Assembly (NCBI RefSeq): GCF_036884845.1
Contig: NZ_CP145732.1
Span: 2,170,001 to 2,234,000 of the forward strand
DNA length: 64,000 nucleotides
DNA from: Pseudomonas sp. MAG733B
Lineage (GTDB): Bacteria > Pseudomonadota > Gammaproteobacteria > Pseudomonadales > Pseudomonadaceae
Direction of reading: 5' to 3'
Part shown: piece by piece, positions 18,827-27,635 of the stretch
Layout: each line of letters opens with the position of its first letter
Numbering within the stretch: the stretch's first letter is position 1
The notes under the pieces: model-generated
What the model was told of the DNA's origin: nothing
Seen by the model: the letters and a program-made list of their open reading frames with translations, nothing else
The model's database searches: none
Translations under genes and position numbers: made by a program

Positions 18827-20293
18827 ATGAGTTCATCGAACGCCGGGCAGAACGCCGGGCAACTGGAAACCCGAGGCATCGAGCCGGTGCCGGAATCCGA
18901 GTGCAATGGTCATCCGTTGCAGCTGTTCTGGGTCTGGTTCGCCGCCAACATTTCCATCCTCGGCCTGCCGCTGGGCGCGACGCTCGTGGCGTTTCGCGGC
19001 TTGGCGATCTGGCAGGCGATCATCGTCGCGATCCTTGGTGCCGCCGGTTCTTTCGCGGTGGTCGGAATCATCTCCATCGCCGGTCGACGCGGCCGCGCAC
19101 CGAGCCTGACGCTGTCGCGAGCCATCTTCGGCGTACGCGGCAATATCGGCCCGACGCTGGTCTCGCTGATGTCACGCCTGGGCTGGGAAACCGTCAACAC
19201 CACCACCGCCGCGTTCGTGCTGCTGTCGTTGTGCTCGATCCTGTTCGGCTCGCCAGTGGAAGCGAAAAGCGCGCCACTGCTGACCCTGGTGTTCATCGCG
19301 ATTTTCGTGCTGTTGACCTTGTCGGTATCCGGCCTCGGTCACGCCACATTGCTGGTGATCCAGAAGTGGGCGACCTACGTGTTCGGCGCGCTGAACATTC
19401 TGGTCGGCGGCTTCCTCTGCGCCACCATCGACTGGAGCGCAGTGTTCAACGCCACGCCTGCGCCGATGAGCGCGATGATCATCGGCATCGGCACCATGGC
19501 GGCCGGCACCGGGATCGGTTGGGCCAACGCCGGTGCGGACATGTCGCGCTATCAGCATCGCAGCGTCAAAGCCGTGCGCCTGGTGGCGTCGGCGGCGTTC
19601 GGTGCGGGGATTCCGCTGGTGTTGCTGATCACCCTCGGCGGCTTGCTGTCGGTGGGCAACAACGATCTCGCCCAAGCCACGGACCCGATCATCGCGATCC
19701 GCGACATGCTGCCGACCTGGATGGCCGTGCCGTACCTGATCACCGCGTTCGGTGGTTTGCTGCTGTCGAACAACCTGTCGGTGTACTCCGCCGGTTTGAC
19801 CACGTTGACCCTCGGCCTCAAGGTCAAACGCGTCTACGCCGTAGTGGTCGACATCGTCGCAATCTTCGCCGGTTCGATTTATTTCATGCTGATCGCCGAC
19901 AGTTTCTACGGCCCGTTCATCACGTTCATTTCCCTGCTGGCGGTGCCGATCACCGCGTGGGTCGGGATCTTCGTGGTCGACCTGATTCACCGTCATTACT
20001 ACAGCCCCAAGGATCTGCTGGACGTCAGCCCGAGCAGCGCCTACTGGTATCGCGGCGGCGTGGAGTGGCGCGCGTTCGGCGCCTGGGCCATCGCCATCGT
20101 GTTGGGTTTCAGCTTCACCACCATCGGCACCACGGCGGAAAACGTCTGGTTCAAGGGCATCCTGTCCGACTCGTGGCTGGGGCACAACGGCCTCGGCTGG
20201 ATCGTGACTTTCGTGGTGGCTGGCGGGATTTATTGTGTACTCGGCGGGGCGAAGGATCGTCGTGCTGCGTTGACCGAGAATGCTCATGCCTAA
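18827..20293 (+). CDS. NCS1-family purine/cytosine permease-like transporter
   Basis: A 488-residue inner-membrane transporter with about twelve hydrophobic segments. It starts with the NCS1/CodB-like stretch LQLFWVWFAANISILGLPLGA; SRAIFGVRGN and GTGIGWANAGADMSRYQ are further family-like segments. It probably imports a nucleobase, nucleoside or related compound. ATG at 18827 has AGGAG eight bases upstream. It overlaps the PfkB gene start by eight bases, so the two are coupled. E. coli has the unrelated MFS transporter YegT at this position. Confidence 0.88.
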   Translation: MSSSNAGQNAGQLETRGIEPVPESECNGHPLQLFWVWFAANISILGLPLGATLVAFRGLAIWQAIIVAILGAAGSFAVVGIISIAGRRGRAPSLTLSRAIFGVRGNIGPTLVSLMSRLGWETVNTTTAAFVLLSLCSILFGSPVEAKSAPLLTLVFIAIFVLLTLSVSGLGHATLLVIQKWATYVFGALNILVGGFLCATIDWSAVFNATPAPMSAMIIGIGTMAAGTGIGWANAGADMSRYQHRSVKAVRLVASAAFGAGIPLVLLITLGGLLSVGNNDLAQATDPIIAIRDMLPTWMAVPYLITAFGGLLLSNNLSVYSAGLTTLTLGLKVKRVYAVVVDIVAIFAGSIYFMLIADSFYGPFITFISLLAVPITAWVGIFVVDLIHRHYYSPKDLLDVSPSSAYWYRGGVEWRAFGAWAIAIVLGFSFTTIGTTAENVWFKGILSDSWLGHNGLGWIVTFVVAGGIYCVLGGAKDRRAALTENAHA

Positions 20294-21215
20294 GATGTTG
20301 CACACCGGCCAGGTCATCATCGATCTGGTCATGGCCGTCGATAAACTGCCGCAAGCCGGGGGCGACGTGCTGGCGCAGTCCGCCAGTTTCGAAGCCGGTG
20401 GCGGCTTCAATGTGATGGCCGCCGCCCAGCGCAATGGTTTGCCGGTGGTGTACCTCGGTCGCCATGGGACCGGGCGTTTCGGCGACCTGGCTCGCGACGC
20501 GATGAATGCGGAAGGCATCCGCATCGGCATTGCTGATCGCGCCGAACGCGATACCGGTTTGTGCGTCGCGATCACCGATTCTTCGGCCGAGCGCAGCTTC
20601 GTGTCCTACATCGGCGCCGAGGGTGATTTGACCGCCGAGGACCTGGCCAGTGTAGCGGCCGAGCCGGGTGATTATGTCTACGTCAGCGGCTACAGCCTGT
20701 TGCACGTGGGCAAGGCGCAGGCGTTGATGGATTGGGTGTTGGCGCTGCCGGATGGCATCAATGTGGTGTTCGATCCGGGGCCGTTGGTGGATTCGCCGGA
20801 TGCGCCGCTAATGCAGGCGCTGCTCCCGCGCATCGATGTGTGGACCAGCAACAGCGTCGAAGCGCTGAAGATTACCGCCGCAACAGACATCGCTGAGGCA
20901 CTGGATCGACTGGTCGGGTATCTACCGCGCGAGGTACTGATGGTGGTGCGTGACGGGCCGCAAGGCTGCTGGATCAGCCAGGGTTCAGCGCGCAGGCATG
21001 TGCCGGGATTCAAGGTTGCAGCCGTGGACAGTAACGGTGCCGGTGATGCTCATGCGGGTGTGTTTGTGGCGGGATTGGCGCAGGGGTTGTCGGCGTTTGA
21101 TGCGGCGCGCCGGGCCAATGCGGCGGCGGCGTTGGCGGTGACCAAGTGGGGCCCGGCGACTTCGCCCGGCACTGCCGAGGTGGATGAGTTGGTCCGCAAG
21201 ACCTTCGGCGCATGA
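20286..21215 (+). CDS. PfkB-family carbohydrate/nucleoside kinase (YegV-like)
   Basis: A 309-residue ribokinase-fold enzyme. The N-terminal glycine motif FEAGGGFNVMAAAQRNG, the mid-region FDPGP and the anion-hole/catalytic motif NGAGDAHAGVFVAG (catalytic Asp in GAGD) are present. The residue after GAGDA is His where most family members have Phe. The substrate is probably a ribosyl or nucleoside product of the preceding glycohydrolase. The start at 20286 lies inside the permease gene; ATG codons at 20280 and 20295 are alternatives. Confidence 0.85.
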   Translation: MPKMLHTGQVIIDLVMAVDKLPQAGGDVLAQSASFEAGGGFNVMAAAQRNGLPVVYLGRHGTGRFGDLARDAMNAEGIRIGIADRAERDTGLCVAITDSSAERSFVSYIGAEGDLTAEDLASVAAEPGDYVYVSGYSLLHVGKAQALMDWVLALPDGINVVFDPGPLVDSPDAPLMQALLPRIDVWTSNSVEALKITAATDIAEALDRLVGYLPREVLMVVRDGPQGCWISQGSARRHVPGFKVAAVDSNGAGDAHAGVFVAGLAQGLSAFDAARRANAAAALAVTKWGPATSPGTAEVDELVRKTFGA

Positions 21216-21222
21216 TGTACCG

Positions 21223-21301
21223 CTATCGCTAGCAGGCTAGCTCCCACAGGGGATTTGTGTCGTTCACAGATCCAGTGTGGGAGCTAGCCTGCTAGCGATA
21301 G
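21223..21301. repeat. REPIN (CTAGCAGGCTAGCTCCCAC type)
   Basis: Inverted REP copies at 21223-21248 and 21276-21301. The right part, 21265-21299, is identical to 54457-54491 including spacer bases, so these two copies separated recently. Confidence 0.9.
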
Positions 21302-21330
21302 GGCCTTCAAATTCAACACATAAACCAGCC

Positions 21331-21711
21331 TTAGCCAGCCTTGCGCAACGCCTCGATCAACTCCTGCTTGCGCATTGACGACCGCCCCGGAATATCCTTC
21401 GCCCGGGCCTCTTTCATCAAACTGTCGACCGTCTGCGTATCTCGCGAAGCCTTGCTGCTACGTGGCTTTCCTTCACGGCTCGCCACCGCGCGTCGCGACG
21501 ATTCCTTGCGATCTGCAGACTTGGCGCTGGCCGGTTTCTTGCGTCCGGAACCGCCCGATTTCTCGCCGCCGCCGGACTGCTTGTTCACAGTCGCCCAGGC
21601 GCGGGCTTCGGCTTCGCCTTTGGACACGCCTTTCTGTTCGTAACTGTCTTCGATGTGTTCGGCCTTGCGTTTCTGCTCGGCGGTGTATTTGTCTTTGCTT
21701 CCACGAGGCAT
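21331..21711 (-). CDS. Small basic protein with C-terminal Rho-N/SAP-like motif
   Basis: A 126-residue, very basic, low-complexity protein. The N-terminal half (MPRGSKDKYTAEQKRKAEHI, then a conserved EARAWATVNKQ segment) resembles small proteins often annotated as plasmid stabilisation-like. A Ser/Lys/Gly linker follows. The C-terminal 30 residues (LMKEARAKDIPGRSSMRKQE) look like a Rho N-terminal/SAP helix-extended-loop-helix fold that could bind nucleic acid. The start MPRGS at 21711 has AGGAG seven bases upstream. Function is not known. Confidence 0.75.
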   Translation of the reverse strand: MPRGSKDKYTAEQKRKAEHIEDSYEQKGVSKGEAEARAWATVNKQSGGGEKSGGSGRKKPASAKSADRKESSRRAVASREGKPRSSKASRDTQTVDSLMKEARAKDIPGRSSMRKQELIEALRKAG

Positions 21712-21737
21712 GGGATTTCTCCTGGCTTCAGGGTGGT

Positions 21738-21992
21738 TCAAACATCCAGCTTGCGTGCGGCCTCAACGCCGGCGGCGCTGAGTTTGATCGGCAGGTTCAG
21801 CGAGTGTTCGCCGGCTTCATTGCACTGCACATTGCCGTGCTGGATCAGCCCGCGCTCCTGCAAGGTGGCGAGGGTGCTGGCCACGACTTTCTCCCCCCGG
21901 TAATTGTCCAGGACCTCCTTGCCCAAGCCACTTGGGTGGGCATGCAGCAGACGAGTCAGGACTTCTTTTTCCAGGTTTTTATCGACGTTCAT
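21738..21992 (-). CDS. Hypothetical small protein, winged-helix-like
   Basis: An 84-residue soluble protein beginning MNVDKNLEKEVLTRLLHAHP. The start is placed at 21992 because AGAGG lies just before it on the minus strand. The pattern of short helices followed by LATLQERGLIQHG resembles a winged-helix effector of about 80 residues, but no family is recognised with certainty. It lies 26 bases upstream of the Rho-N-like gene and may share its transcript. Confidence 0.65.
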   Translation of the reverse strand: MNVDKNLEKEVLTRLLHAHPSGLGKEVLDNYRGEKVVASTLATLQERGLIQHGNVQCNEAGEHSLNLPIKLSAAGVEAARKLDV

Positions 21993-22020
21993 GGTTACCT
22001 CTTTCATTGGGAAGAATCGC

Positions 22021-22359
22021 TTATTGGCTCACACCACCTTCTGAACCCGAACCACCGGTAGTGGTCTTCGAGCCCATCCCGGGGCCGGCGTTGTCGGGTG
22101 CTTTAGTGTCCGGCATGTTCAAGCCGCCCTGGCGGTCCATGTCATTGCCTTGAGTCCGTGGATCGGTGCCGGTTGACGGCGGCAGGCTGCTATCGACACC
22201 CGTGCCGTTGGTGTTCATGCCGGGGGCACTCTGGATGGCGGGGGCTTTGGGGGATTCGACCGGGTTGGTCGGGCCGGTGCCGGACGCGGTGGTCGCAGCG
22301 ATGGCGAGAGGGCACAGCAGGGCAGCGAAGGCGAGGGCGGTCAACCTGGACGAGATCAT
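22021..22359 (-). CDS. Small secreted Gly/Pro/Thr-rich protein
   Basis: A 112-residue protein with a clear signal peptide (MISSRLTALAFAALLCPLAIA, cleavage near residue 21) and a disordered mature region rich in Gly, Pro, Thr, Ser and Asn. GGAG precedes the ATG by about eight bases. Exported, low complexity, no family known to me. It lies in a row of three small minus-strand genes. Confidence 0.7.
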   Translation of the reverse strand: MISSRLTALAFAALLCPLAIAATTASGTGPTNPVESPKAPAIQSAPGMNTNGTGVDSSLPPSTGTDPRTQGNDMDRQGGLNMPDTKAPDNAGPGMGSKTTTGGSGSEGGVSQ

Positions 22360-22442
22360 GGTGGTGTCTCCATTGATTAGAGTCCTTACCTGATGTTGGT
22401 CCGCCCCCGATTCGAATTGGTGCCTGATGAACGACGAACGGT

Positions 22443-23648
22443 TCAGGCCCGCTGCAATGTCTTTGACTTGGCTGCACGACGCCAGATCAAGCGACCCACG
22501 GTAATCAGCCAGTTGAGCGCGGCGACCGCCAGTACGGTCAGCAACAATGTGGCCATCCCGTGCTCGACGATGATTTTCCCGGCGAGCAACGGAAAACCAA
22601 ACACCCCGATGAAGTACGACAGGCTGAACAACAGCAAGGCTTGCGCGGTGGTGCCGCTCGGCGCTTCGTTGGCGGCCAGGCCGTTGATCACCGAATAAGT
22701 CAGCCCGTAACCGACGCCGAGCATCACCGCTGCGAGCACGTAACTGAAACCGTCATCGACCACGAAACCGAACATCACAATCGAGGCCATCATCAACCCG
22801 GACAGCAGGCAGGATGCGCGCAACGGATCGCGCTTGACCACGATGCCGGCGATCAACATTCGACTGCTGATTGCGGCACTCATGAAGCCGAGGAAGAACA
22901 GCGAATAGTCGAGTGAGCGTGCTGCGGCGTAACTGGTCTGGAAGCTCGACAGCCCACCAAAAACACAGCCGCCCAAACCGACCATGATGATCGGCAGCAC
23001 TGCCCGGGACGACAGCACTTGCGCCGCTGCGCGCCAGGAAATCCGCGACACCGCTGTCGACTGCACCGAGGCTGCTTTCAGTTGCCGATCCAGTCGCCAG
23101 AACAACAGCACACCGATCAAACTCGCCAGCGCCGCCAGGTAAAACGCCGTCGTCACCGGGTAGCCCAAGGCACTCGCGGCGCGTCCCAGCAAAGGGCCGC
23201 TGCCGATCCCGGTCATCATGCTGCCCGACAGCAACGCAAAGTATTTGGCCCGTTGGGCTGGCGTCACCAGGCTTGCAACGATGATCGGCCCCAAGGTGTA
23301 GAACACGCCCCAGCCCAAGCCCAGCAGCAATCCGAAAAACAACAGCAGATGGCCGAAGCCCGGAGTCAGCGCGAAGCCCAGGCTGGCGGCCACCAGCAAG
23401 ATGCCGAACAGCGCCACCGATCGCGCCGCACCGAGCAAGTCGGACAAGTGACCCGACACGATCACCGCCGCAAACGTGCTGAGCATCGCCGCTGAAATCA
23501 CGCTGCCGGCATCGTGTTCGTTGCCGCCGCGTGAACCGATCAACAGCGACAGCAAAAACGTCGAGCCGTAGGACAGCGACAACAAATAGCTGGCGAGACA
23601 AAACAGGCCGAACAACTTGCTTGAAACGGGAGGTGTTGCGGTAGACAT
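22443..23648 (-). CDS. MFS transporter of unknown substrate
   Basis: A 401-residue major facilitator with about twelve hydrophobic segments. The loop 2-3 region (SGHLSDLLGAARSVALFG) has the MFS pattern, and the central loop is basic. The start MSTATPP at 23648 has AAGGA eight bases upstream; the open frame extends further upstream without a plausible start. No neighbouring gene indicates a substrate. A REPIN lies upstream. Confidence 0.8.
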   Translation of the reverse strand: MSTATPPVSSKLFGLFCLASYLLSLSYGSTFLLSLLIGSRGGNEHDAGSVISAAMLSTFAAVIVSGHLSDLLGAARSVALFGILLVAASLGFALTPGFGHLLLFFGLLLGLGWGVFYTLGPIIVASLVTPAQRAKYFALLSGSMMTGIGSGPLLGRAASALGYPVTTAFYLAALASLIGVLLFWRLDRQLKAASVQSTAVSRISWRAAAQVLSSRAVLPIIMVGLGGCVFGGLSSFQTSYAAARSLDYSLFFLGFMSAAISSRMLIAGIVVKRDPLRASCLLSGLMMASIVMFGFVVDDGFSYVLAAVMLGVGYGLTYSVINGLAANEAPSGTTAQALLLFSLSYFIGVFGFPLLAGKIIVEHGMATLLLTVLAVAALNWLITVGRLIWRRAAKSKTLQRA

Positions 23649-23765
23649 GACGCGGTTCCTTGACCGGATAAATGAGCGGCTCATCCATCTAACCACGTGA
23701 GGCCGGGATGTTAGGTCCGAGGTTATCGATTCCAGGGTTAGTGCCGGGCGGAGTAAATGCCGCTC

Positions 23766-23898
23766 TTGTGGCGAGGGAGCTTGCTCCCGCTGGGCTGCGA
23801 AGCGGCCCCTGTTATGAACAACCCGGTTACATGAAAATATCGGTCGCCTGATTTGGGGCTGCTGCGCAACCCAGCGGGAGCAAGCTCCCTCGCCACAA
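23766..23898. repeat. REPIN (GGCGAGGGAGCTTGCTCCC type)
   Basis: Inverted REP copies at the two ends of 23766-23898 with a spacer of about 80 bases, between the divergent MFS and GNAT genes. Same type as 18635. Confidence 0.9.
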
Positions 23899-23948
23899 TT
23901 CTCTCGCCGACTTAGTATGGCGTTTTCAACTTCCGACAAGGCACGTCC

Positions 23949-24431
23949 ATGACGATCGAAATCCGCCCGGCGACCCCCAGTGACGCGCCGCAAATTCTCG
24001 CGTTCATCACTGAACTGGCCGACTACGAACGTGCCCGCCATGAAGTCATTGCCAGCGTCGCCGACATCGAGCGCAGCCTGTTCAGTGAAGGCGCAACGGC
24101 CCACGGCCTGATCTGCCTGCGCGATGGCTTGCCGATCGGCTTCGCGGTGTTCTTCTTCAGTTATTCCACGTGGCTGGGCAGTAACTGCCTGTACCTTGAA
24201 GACCTCTACATCACCCCGGAACAACGCGGTGGCGGCGCGGGCAAAACCTTGCTGCGGCATCTGGCGAAAATCGCCTGCGCCAATGACTGCGGGCGTTTTG
24301 AATGGAGTGTGCTGGAATGGAATACCCCGGCCATCGAGTTCTACAAATCCCTGGGTGCCCAGCCACAGGAGGAATGGGTGAGGTATCGGATGGATGGCGC
24401 GGTGCTGCGGGATTTTGCTGCGGGTAACTGA
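23949..24431 (+). CDS. GNAT-family N-acetyltransferase
   Basis: A 160-residue acetyltransferase. The acetyl-CoA loop is in LEDLYITPEQRGGGAGKTLL, and EWNTPAIEFYKSLGAQ is the usual motif B. The architecture resembles diamine/thialysine acetyltransferases (SSAT-like, starting IEIRPATPSDAPQIL), so a polyamine or amino-acid analogue is a plausible substrate. It appears to be a single-gene unit. Confidence 0.85.
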   Translation: MTIEIRPATPSDAPQILAFITELADYERARHEVIASVADIERSLFSEGATAHGLICLRDGLPIGFAVFFFSYSTWLGSNCLYLEDLYITPEQRGGGAGKTLLRHLAKIACANDCGRFEWSVLEWNTPAIEFYKSLGAQPQEEWVRYRMDGAVLRDFAAGN

Positions 24432-24439
24432 GTTGCTTT

Positions 24440-24514
24440 AAAAGATCGCAGCCTTCGGCAGCTCCTACATTGGAATGTGTTCCCTGTAGGAGCTGCCGAA
24501 GGCTGCGATCTTTT
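24440..24514. repeat. REPIN (GATCGCAGCCT type)
   Basis: Inverted REP copies at 24440-24469 and 24485-24514 (core GATCGCAGCCTTCGGCAGC). The left arm starts eight bases after the GNAT stop, and the right arm ends directly upstream of the dgoK promoter. Confidence 0.9.
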
Positions 24515-24521
24515 TTGTGTT

Positions 24522-24581
24522 ATCTCACAATATGAGATTGATATTTATATATTGAGATTTTCCGCTGCGAGGGTTTATAGT
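24522..24581 (+). promoter_or_regulatory. dgoK promoter, twin of the SDR promoter
   Basis: Perfect palindrome ATCTCA-N5-TGAGAT (24522-24538), 13 bases, TTGAGA (24552-24557), 18-bp spacer, TATAGT (24576-24581). TGAGAT recurs 20 bp after the first copy (24533, 24553). All spacings equal those at 12035-12094. The leader CAAAACAGGTGAAG lies at 24605-24618. Confidence 0.8.
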
Positions 24582-24620
24582 CCAACTCACTCACTGCCAA
24601 AAACCAAAACAGGTGAAGCG

Positions 24621-25613
24621 ATGCTGGCGCAATTGATCGCGCTCGATTGGGGGACAACCTCATTACGTGCTTACAAACTTGCCGAAGATGGCCTGGTGCT
24701 CGAACAGCGTTCGTTGTCGTCGGGGATCATGCAGTTGCCCAAGGCGCCGCGAATGATCAACGGTCGTGAATGCACCGATGGTTTCGAGCTGGCGTTCGAC
24801 GAGGCTTGCGGTGACTGGCTCGACGCCCAGCCCGATTTGCCGGTGATTGCCTGCGGCATGGTTGGCAGCGCCCAGGGCTGGCGCGAAGCGGCCTACCGCG
24901 ATACGCCGGCAAACGTTGCCAATCTCGGAACTTCCCTACAAACCGTGCGCAGTCTGCGTGGCGTCGATGTGCACATCGTGCCGGGTGTGATTCAGCGCTC
25001 GCGCCTGCCAAACGTCATGCGCGGCGAAGAAACCCAGGTGCTCGGTGTTCTGCAAAACCTGAAGGGCGAGGCGGGCGCTGATGTGCTGATCGGCTTGCCG
25101 GGCAGTCATTCGAAATGGGTGGAGGTGGCCGACGGCTGCATCGTGCATTTCGACACCTTCATGACCGGCGAAGTCTTCGCCGTACTCAGCGAACACAGCA
25201 TCCTGGGACGCACCCAGCAGCGCGGCGGCTCTTTCGACGGCGAAGCCTTTGATCGCGGCGTGCAAGTGGCGTTGTCGGCGGACGGCGAAATCGGCGTGCT
25301 GTCGACCCTGTTCAGCGCCCGCAGCCTGGGATTGACCGGTGAACTCAGCGGGGCAGCGCAAGCGGATTACCTGTCCGGCCTGCTGATCGGCCATGAGCTG
25401 TCGGCGCTGGCCAACGTGCAGCGCCGTCGGCGCAACAGCGTTCATCTGCCGTCGATCATCCTCATCGGCAATTCCCAACTATGTACGCGTTACAGCCGCG
25501 CCCTCGACGCTTGCGGTTTTGCCCGAGTGACCCTGGCCGAGCAGGCCACCGAGCGTGGGTTGTGGCAACTGGCGCTGGCCGCCGGCCTGATCTCGCCCCC
25601 TTCATCCCGTTAA
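24621..25613 (+). CDS. dgoK: 2-dehydro-3-deoxygalactonokinase DgoK
   Basis: A 330-residue kinase that phosphorylates 2-keto-3-deoxygalactonate at C6. The N-terminal phosphate motif ALDWGTTSLRAYKL and GMVGSAQGW, LIGLPGSHSKWV and FDTFMTGEVFAVL are typical DgoK sequences. ATG at 24621 follows AGGTGAAG. It is the first gene of dgoK-dgoA-dgoD and has the promoter that is duplicated in front of the SDR gene. Length is a little above E. coli DgoK (292). Confidence 0.93.
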   Translation: MLAQLIALDWGTTSLRAYKLAEDGLVLEQRSLSSGIMQLPKAPRMINGRECTDGFELAFDEACGDWLDAQPDLPVIACGMVGSAQGWREAAYRDTPANVANLGTSLQTVRSLRGVDVHIVPGVIQRSRLPNVMRGEETQVLGVLQNLKGEAGADVLIGLPGSHSKWVEVADGCIVHFDTFMTGEVFAVLSEHSILGRTQQRGGSFDGEAFDRGVQVALSADGEIGVLSTLFSARSLGLTGELSGAAQADYLSGLLIGHELSALANVQRRRRNSVHLPSIILIGNSQLCTRYSRALDACGFARVTLAEQATERGLWQLALAAGLISPPSSR

Positions 25614-25632
25614 ACCTGACTGGAGTCCTGAC

Positions 25633-26253
25633 ATGCTCAAACAAGCACTGGCGCAAAACGGTCTGATCGCGATCCTGCGTGGCCTGCATCCCAAAGAGGC
25701 CGCCGCCATCGGAGAAGTCCTGTACGCGGCAGGATTTCGCGTTATCGAAGTACCGCTCAACTCTCCTTTGCCGTACGAAAGTATCCGCATCCTGCGCGAT
25801 GCCTTGCCCGCCGATTGCCTGATAGGCGCGGGAACGGTGCTGACTCCGGAGCAGGTCGAGCAGGTGAAAGAGGCGGGCGGTCAGGTGATCGTCATGCCCC
25901 ATAGCGATCCGAAGGTCCTGCGTGCAGCGAAAGCGGCGGGGCTGTATCTGTCGCCGGGTGTCGCCACGCCGACCGAAGCCTTCGCGGCACTGGCCGAAGG
26001 TGCGGACGTACTGAAGATGTTCCCGGCCGAGCAGATGGGGCCAGCAGTCGTCAAAGCCTGGCTGGCGGTGCTGCCGATCGGAACGATTCTGGCGCCGGTC
26101 GGCGGGATCACCCCGGACAACATGCAGGTATTCATCGACGCGGGCGTCAAAGGCTTCGGCCTCGGCTCGGGCCTGTTCAAACCGGGCATGACACCGGAGC
26201 AAGTGGCGGCCAATGCCAAGGCCTACGTCGCTGCCTGGAAAGCCCTTCGCTAA
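25633..26253 (+). CDS. dgoA: 2-dehydro-3-deoxy-6-phosphogalactonate aldolase DgoA
   Basis: A 206-residue class I aldolase of the KDPG/KDPGal family. It cleaves KDPGal to pyruvate and glyceraldehyde-3-phosphate. The Schiff-base Lys128 (DVLKMFPAEQ) and the catalytic Glu39 (RVIEVPLNSP) are present. It lies 19 bases after dgoK and 48 bases before dgoD. The pairing with dgoK and dgoD favours KDPGal over KDPG as substrate. Confidence 0.94.
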   Translation: MLKQALAQNGLIAILRGLHPKEAAAIGEVLYAAGFRVIEVPLNSPLPYESIRILRDALPADCLIGAGTVLTPEQVEQVKEAGGQVIVMPHSDPKVLRAAKAAGLYLSPGVATPTEAFAALAEGADVLKMFPAEQMGPAVVKAWLAVLPIGTILAPVGGITPDNMQVFIDAGVKGFGLGSGLFKPGMTPEQVAANAKAYVAAWKALR

Positions 26254-26301
26254 GACTTTTTTGGCGCTGCGAGCGCTGCATCCAATAAGAGAGACAATCA
26301 G

Positions 26302-27450
26302 ATGAAAATCACCAAGCTGACCACCTTCATCGTTCCGCCGCGCTGGTGCTTCCTCAAGGTCGAAACCGACGAGGGCGTGACCGGCTGGGGCGAACCCGTG
26401 GTCGAAGGCCGCGCCCACACTGTCGCCGCTGCCGTTGAGGAATTGTCCGACTACCTGATCGGCAAAGACCCACGCAACATCGAAGACATCTGGACCGTGC
26501 TTTATCGCGGCGGCTTCTACCGTGGCGGCGCGATCCACATGAGCGCCCTGGCCGGTATCGACCAGGCGTTGTGGGACATCAAGGGCAAGGCGCTGGGCGT
26601 TTCGGTCAGCGATCTGCTGGGTGGTCAGGTCCGAGACAAAATCCGCGTGTATTCGTGGATCGGTGGCGACCGTCCGGCAGACACCGCGCGGGCAGCGAAG
26701 GAAGCGGTCAGCCGTGGTTTCACCGCAGTGAAAATGAACGGCACCGAAGAGCTGCAGTTTCTCGACACTTTCGAAAAAGTCGACCTGGCCCTGGCCAACG
26801 TTGCTGCCGTGCGTGACGCGGTCGGTCCGAATGTCGGTATCGGCGTGGACTTCCATGGCCGCGTGCACAAGCCGATGGCCAAGGTGCTGATGAAGGAACT
26901 CGACCCGTACAAACTGATGTTCATCGAAGAGCCGGTGCTCAGCGAAAACTACGAAGCGCTGAAAGAACTGGCGCCGCTGACCAGCACGCCGATTGCTTTG
27001 GGCGAGCGCCTTTTCTCGCGCTGGGATTTCAAGCGCGTGCTCAGCGAAGGCTACGTCGACATCATCCAGCCGGATGCATCCCACGCCGGCGGCATCACCG
27101 AAACCCGCAAGATCGCCAACATGGCCGAAGCCTACGACGTGGCGCTGGCGCTGCATTGCCCGCTGGGTCCGATTGCATTGGCCGCTTGCCTGCAACTGGA
27201 CGCGGTTTGCTACAACGCGTTCATCCAGGAACAAAGCCTGGGCATCCATTACAACGAGAGCAACGACCTGCTCGACTACGTCAAAGACCCACGGGTGTTC
27301 GACTACGACAAGGGCTTCGTGAAGATCCCGAACGGCCCCGGTCTGGGCATCGAGATCAACGAGGAATACGTGATCGAACGCGCCGCCGTCGGCCACCGCT
27401 GGCGCAACCCGATCTGGCGCCATGCCGATGGCAGTTTTGCTGAGTGGTGA
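26302..27450 (+). CDS. dgoD: D-galactonate dehydratase DgoD
   Basis: A 382-residue enolase-superfamily enzyme that dehydrates D-galactonate to 2-keto-3-deoxygalactonate. Visible elements are the N-terminal capping domain ([14 protein letters not shown]), the metal ligand and catalytic His segment [30 protein letters not shown] and [11 protein letters not shown]. The protein closely resembles E. coli DgoD in order and length (382). It completes the galactonate branch with dgoK and dgoA; a REPIN separates it from the MFS gene. Confidence 0.95.
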   Translation: MKITKLTTFIVPPRWCFLKVETDEGVTGWGEPVVEGRAHTVAAAVEELSDYLIGKDPRNIEDIWTVLYRGGFYRGGAIHMSALAGIDQALWDIKGKALGVSVSDLLGGQVRDKIRVYSWIGGDRPADTARAAKEAVSRGFTAVKMNGTEELQFLDTFEKVDLALANVAAVRDAVGPNVGIGVDFHGRVHKPMAKVLMKELDPYKLMFIEEPVLSENYEALKELAPLTSTPIALGERLFSRWDFKRVLSEGYVDIIQPDASHAGGITETRKIANMAEAYDVALALHCPLGPIALAACLQLDAVCYNAFIQEQSLGIHYNESNDLLDYVKDPRVFDYDKGFVKIPNGPGLGIEINEEYVIERAAVGHRWRNPIWRHADGSFAEW

Positions 27451-27473
27451 GTGTCTGACACACCACTGAACCC

Positions 27474-27565
27474 CTGTGGGAGCCAGCCTGCTGGCGATTG
27501 GGGCGGCAAATCCAGCATTGATGGTGACTGATACACCGCTATCGCCAGCAGGCTGGCTCCCACAG
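27474..27565. repeat. REPIN (CCAGCAGGCTGGCTCCCAC type)
   Basis: Inverted REP copies at 27474-27498 and 27541-27565 lie between dgoD and the MFS transporter. Confidence 0.9.
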
Positions 27566-27635
27566 TTTGATCTCCATGACTCCCGAGATCTGCATTTCAC
27601 ATCGACCTCAATAAACATAAAAAGAGGCACTCCCC

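Noticed and set aside
16915..21215. A horizontally acquired island between the galactose blocks
   Set aside because: Base composition and codon use look like the neighbours, and no integrase, tRNA or direct repeats flank it. Rearrangement is possible but not shown.
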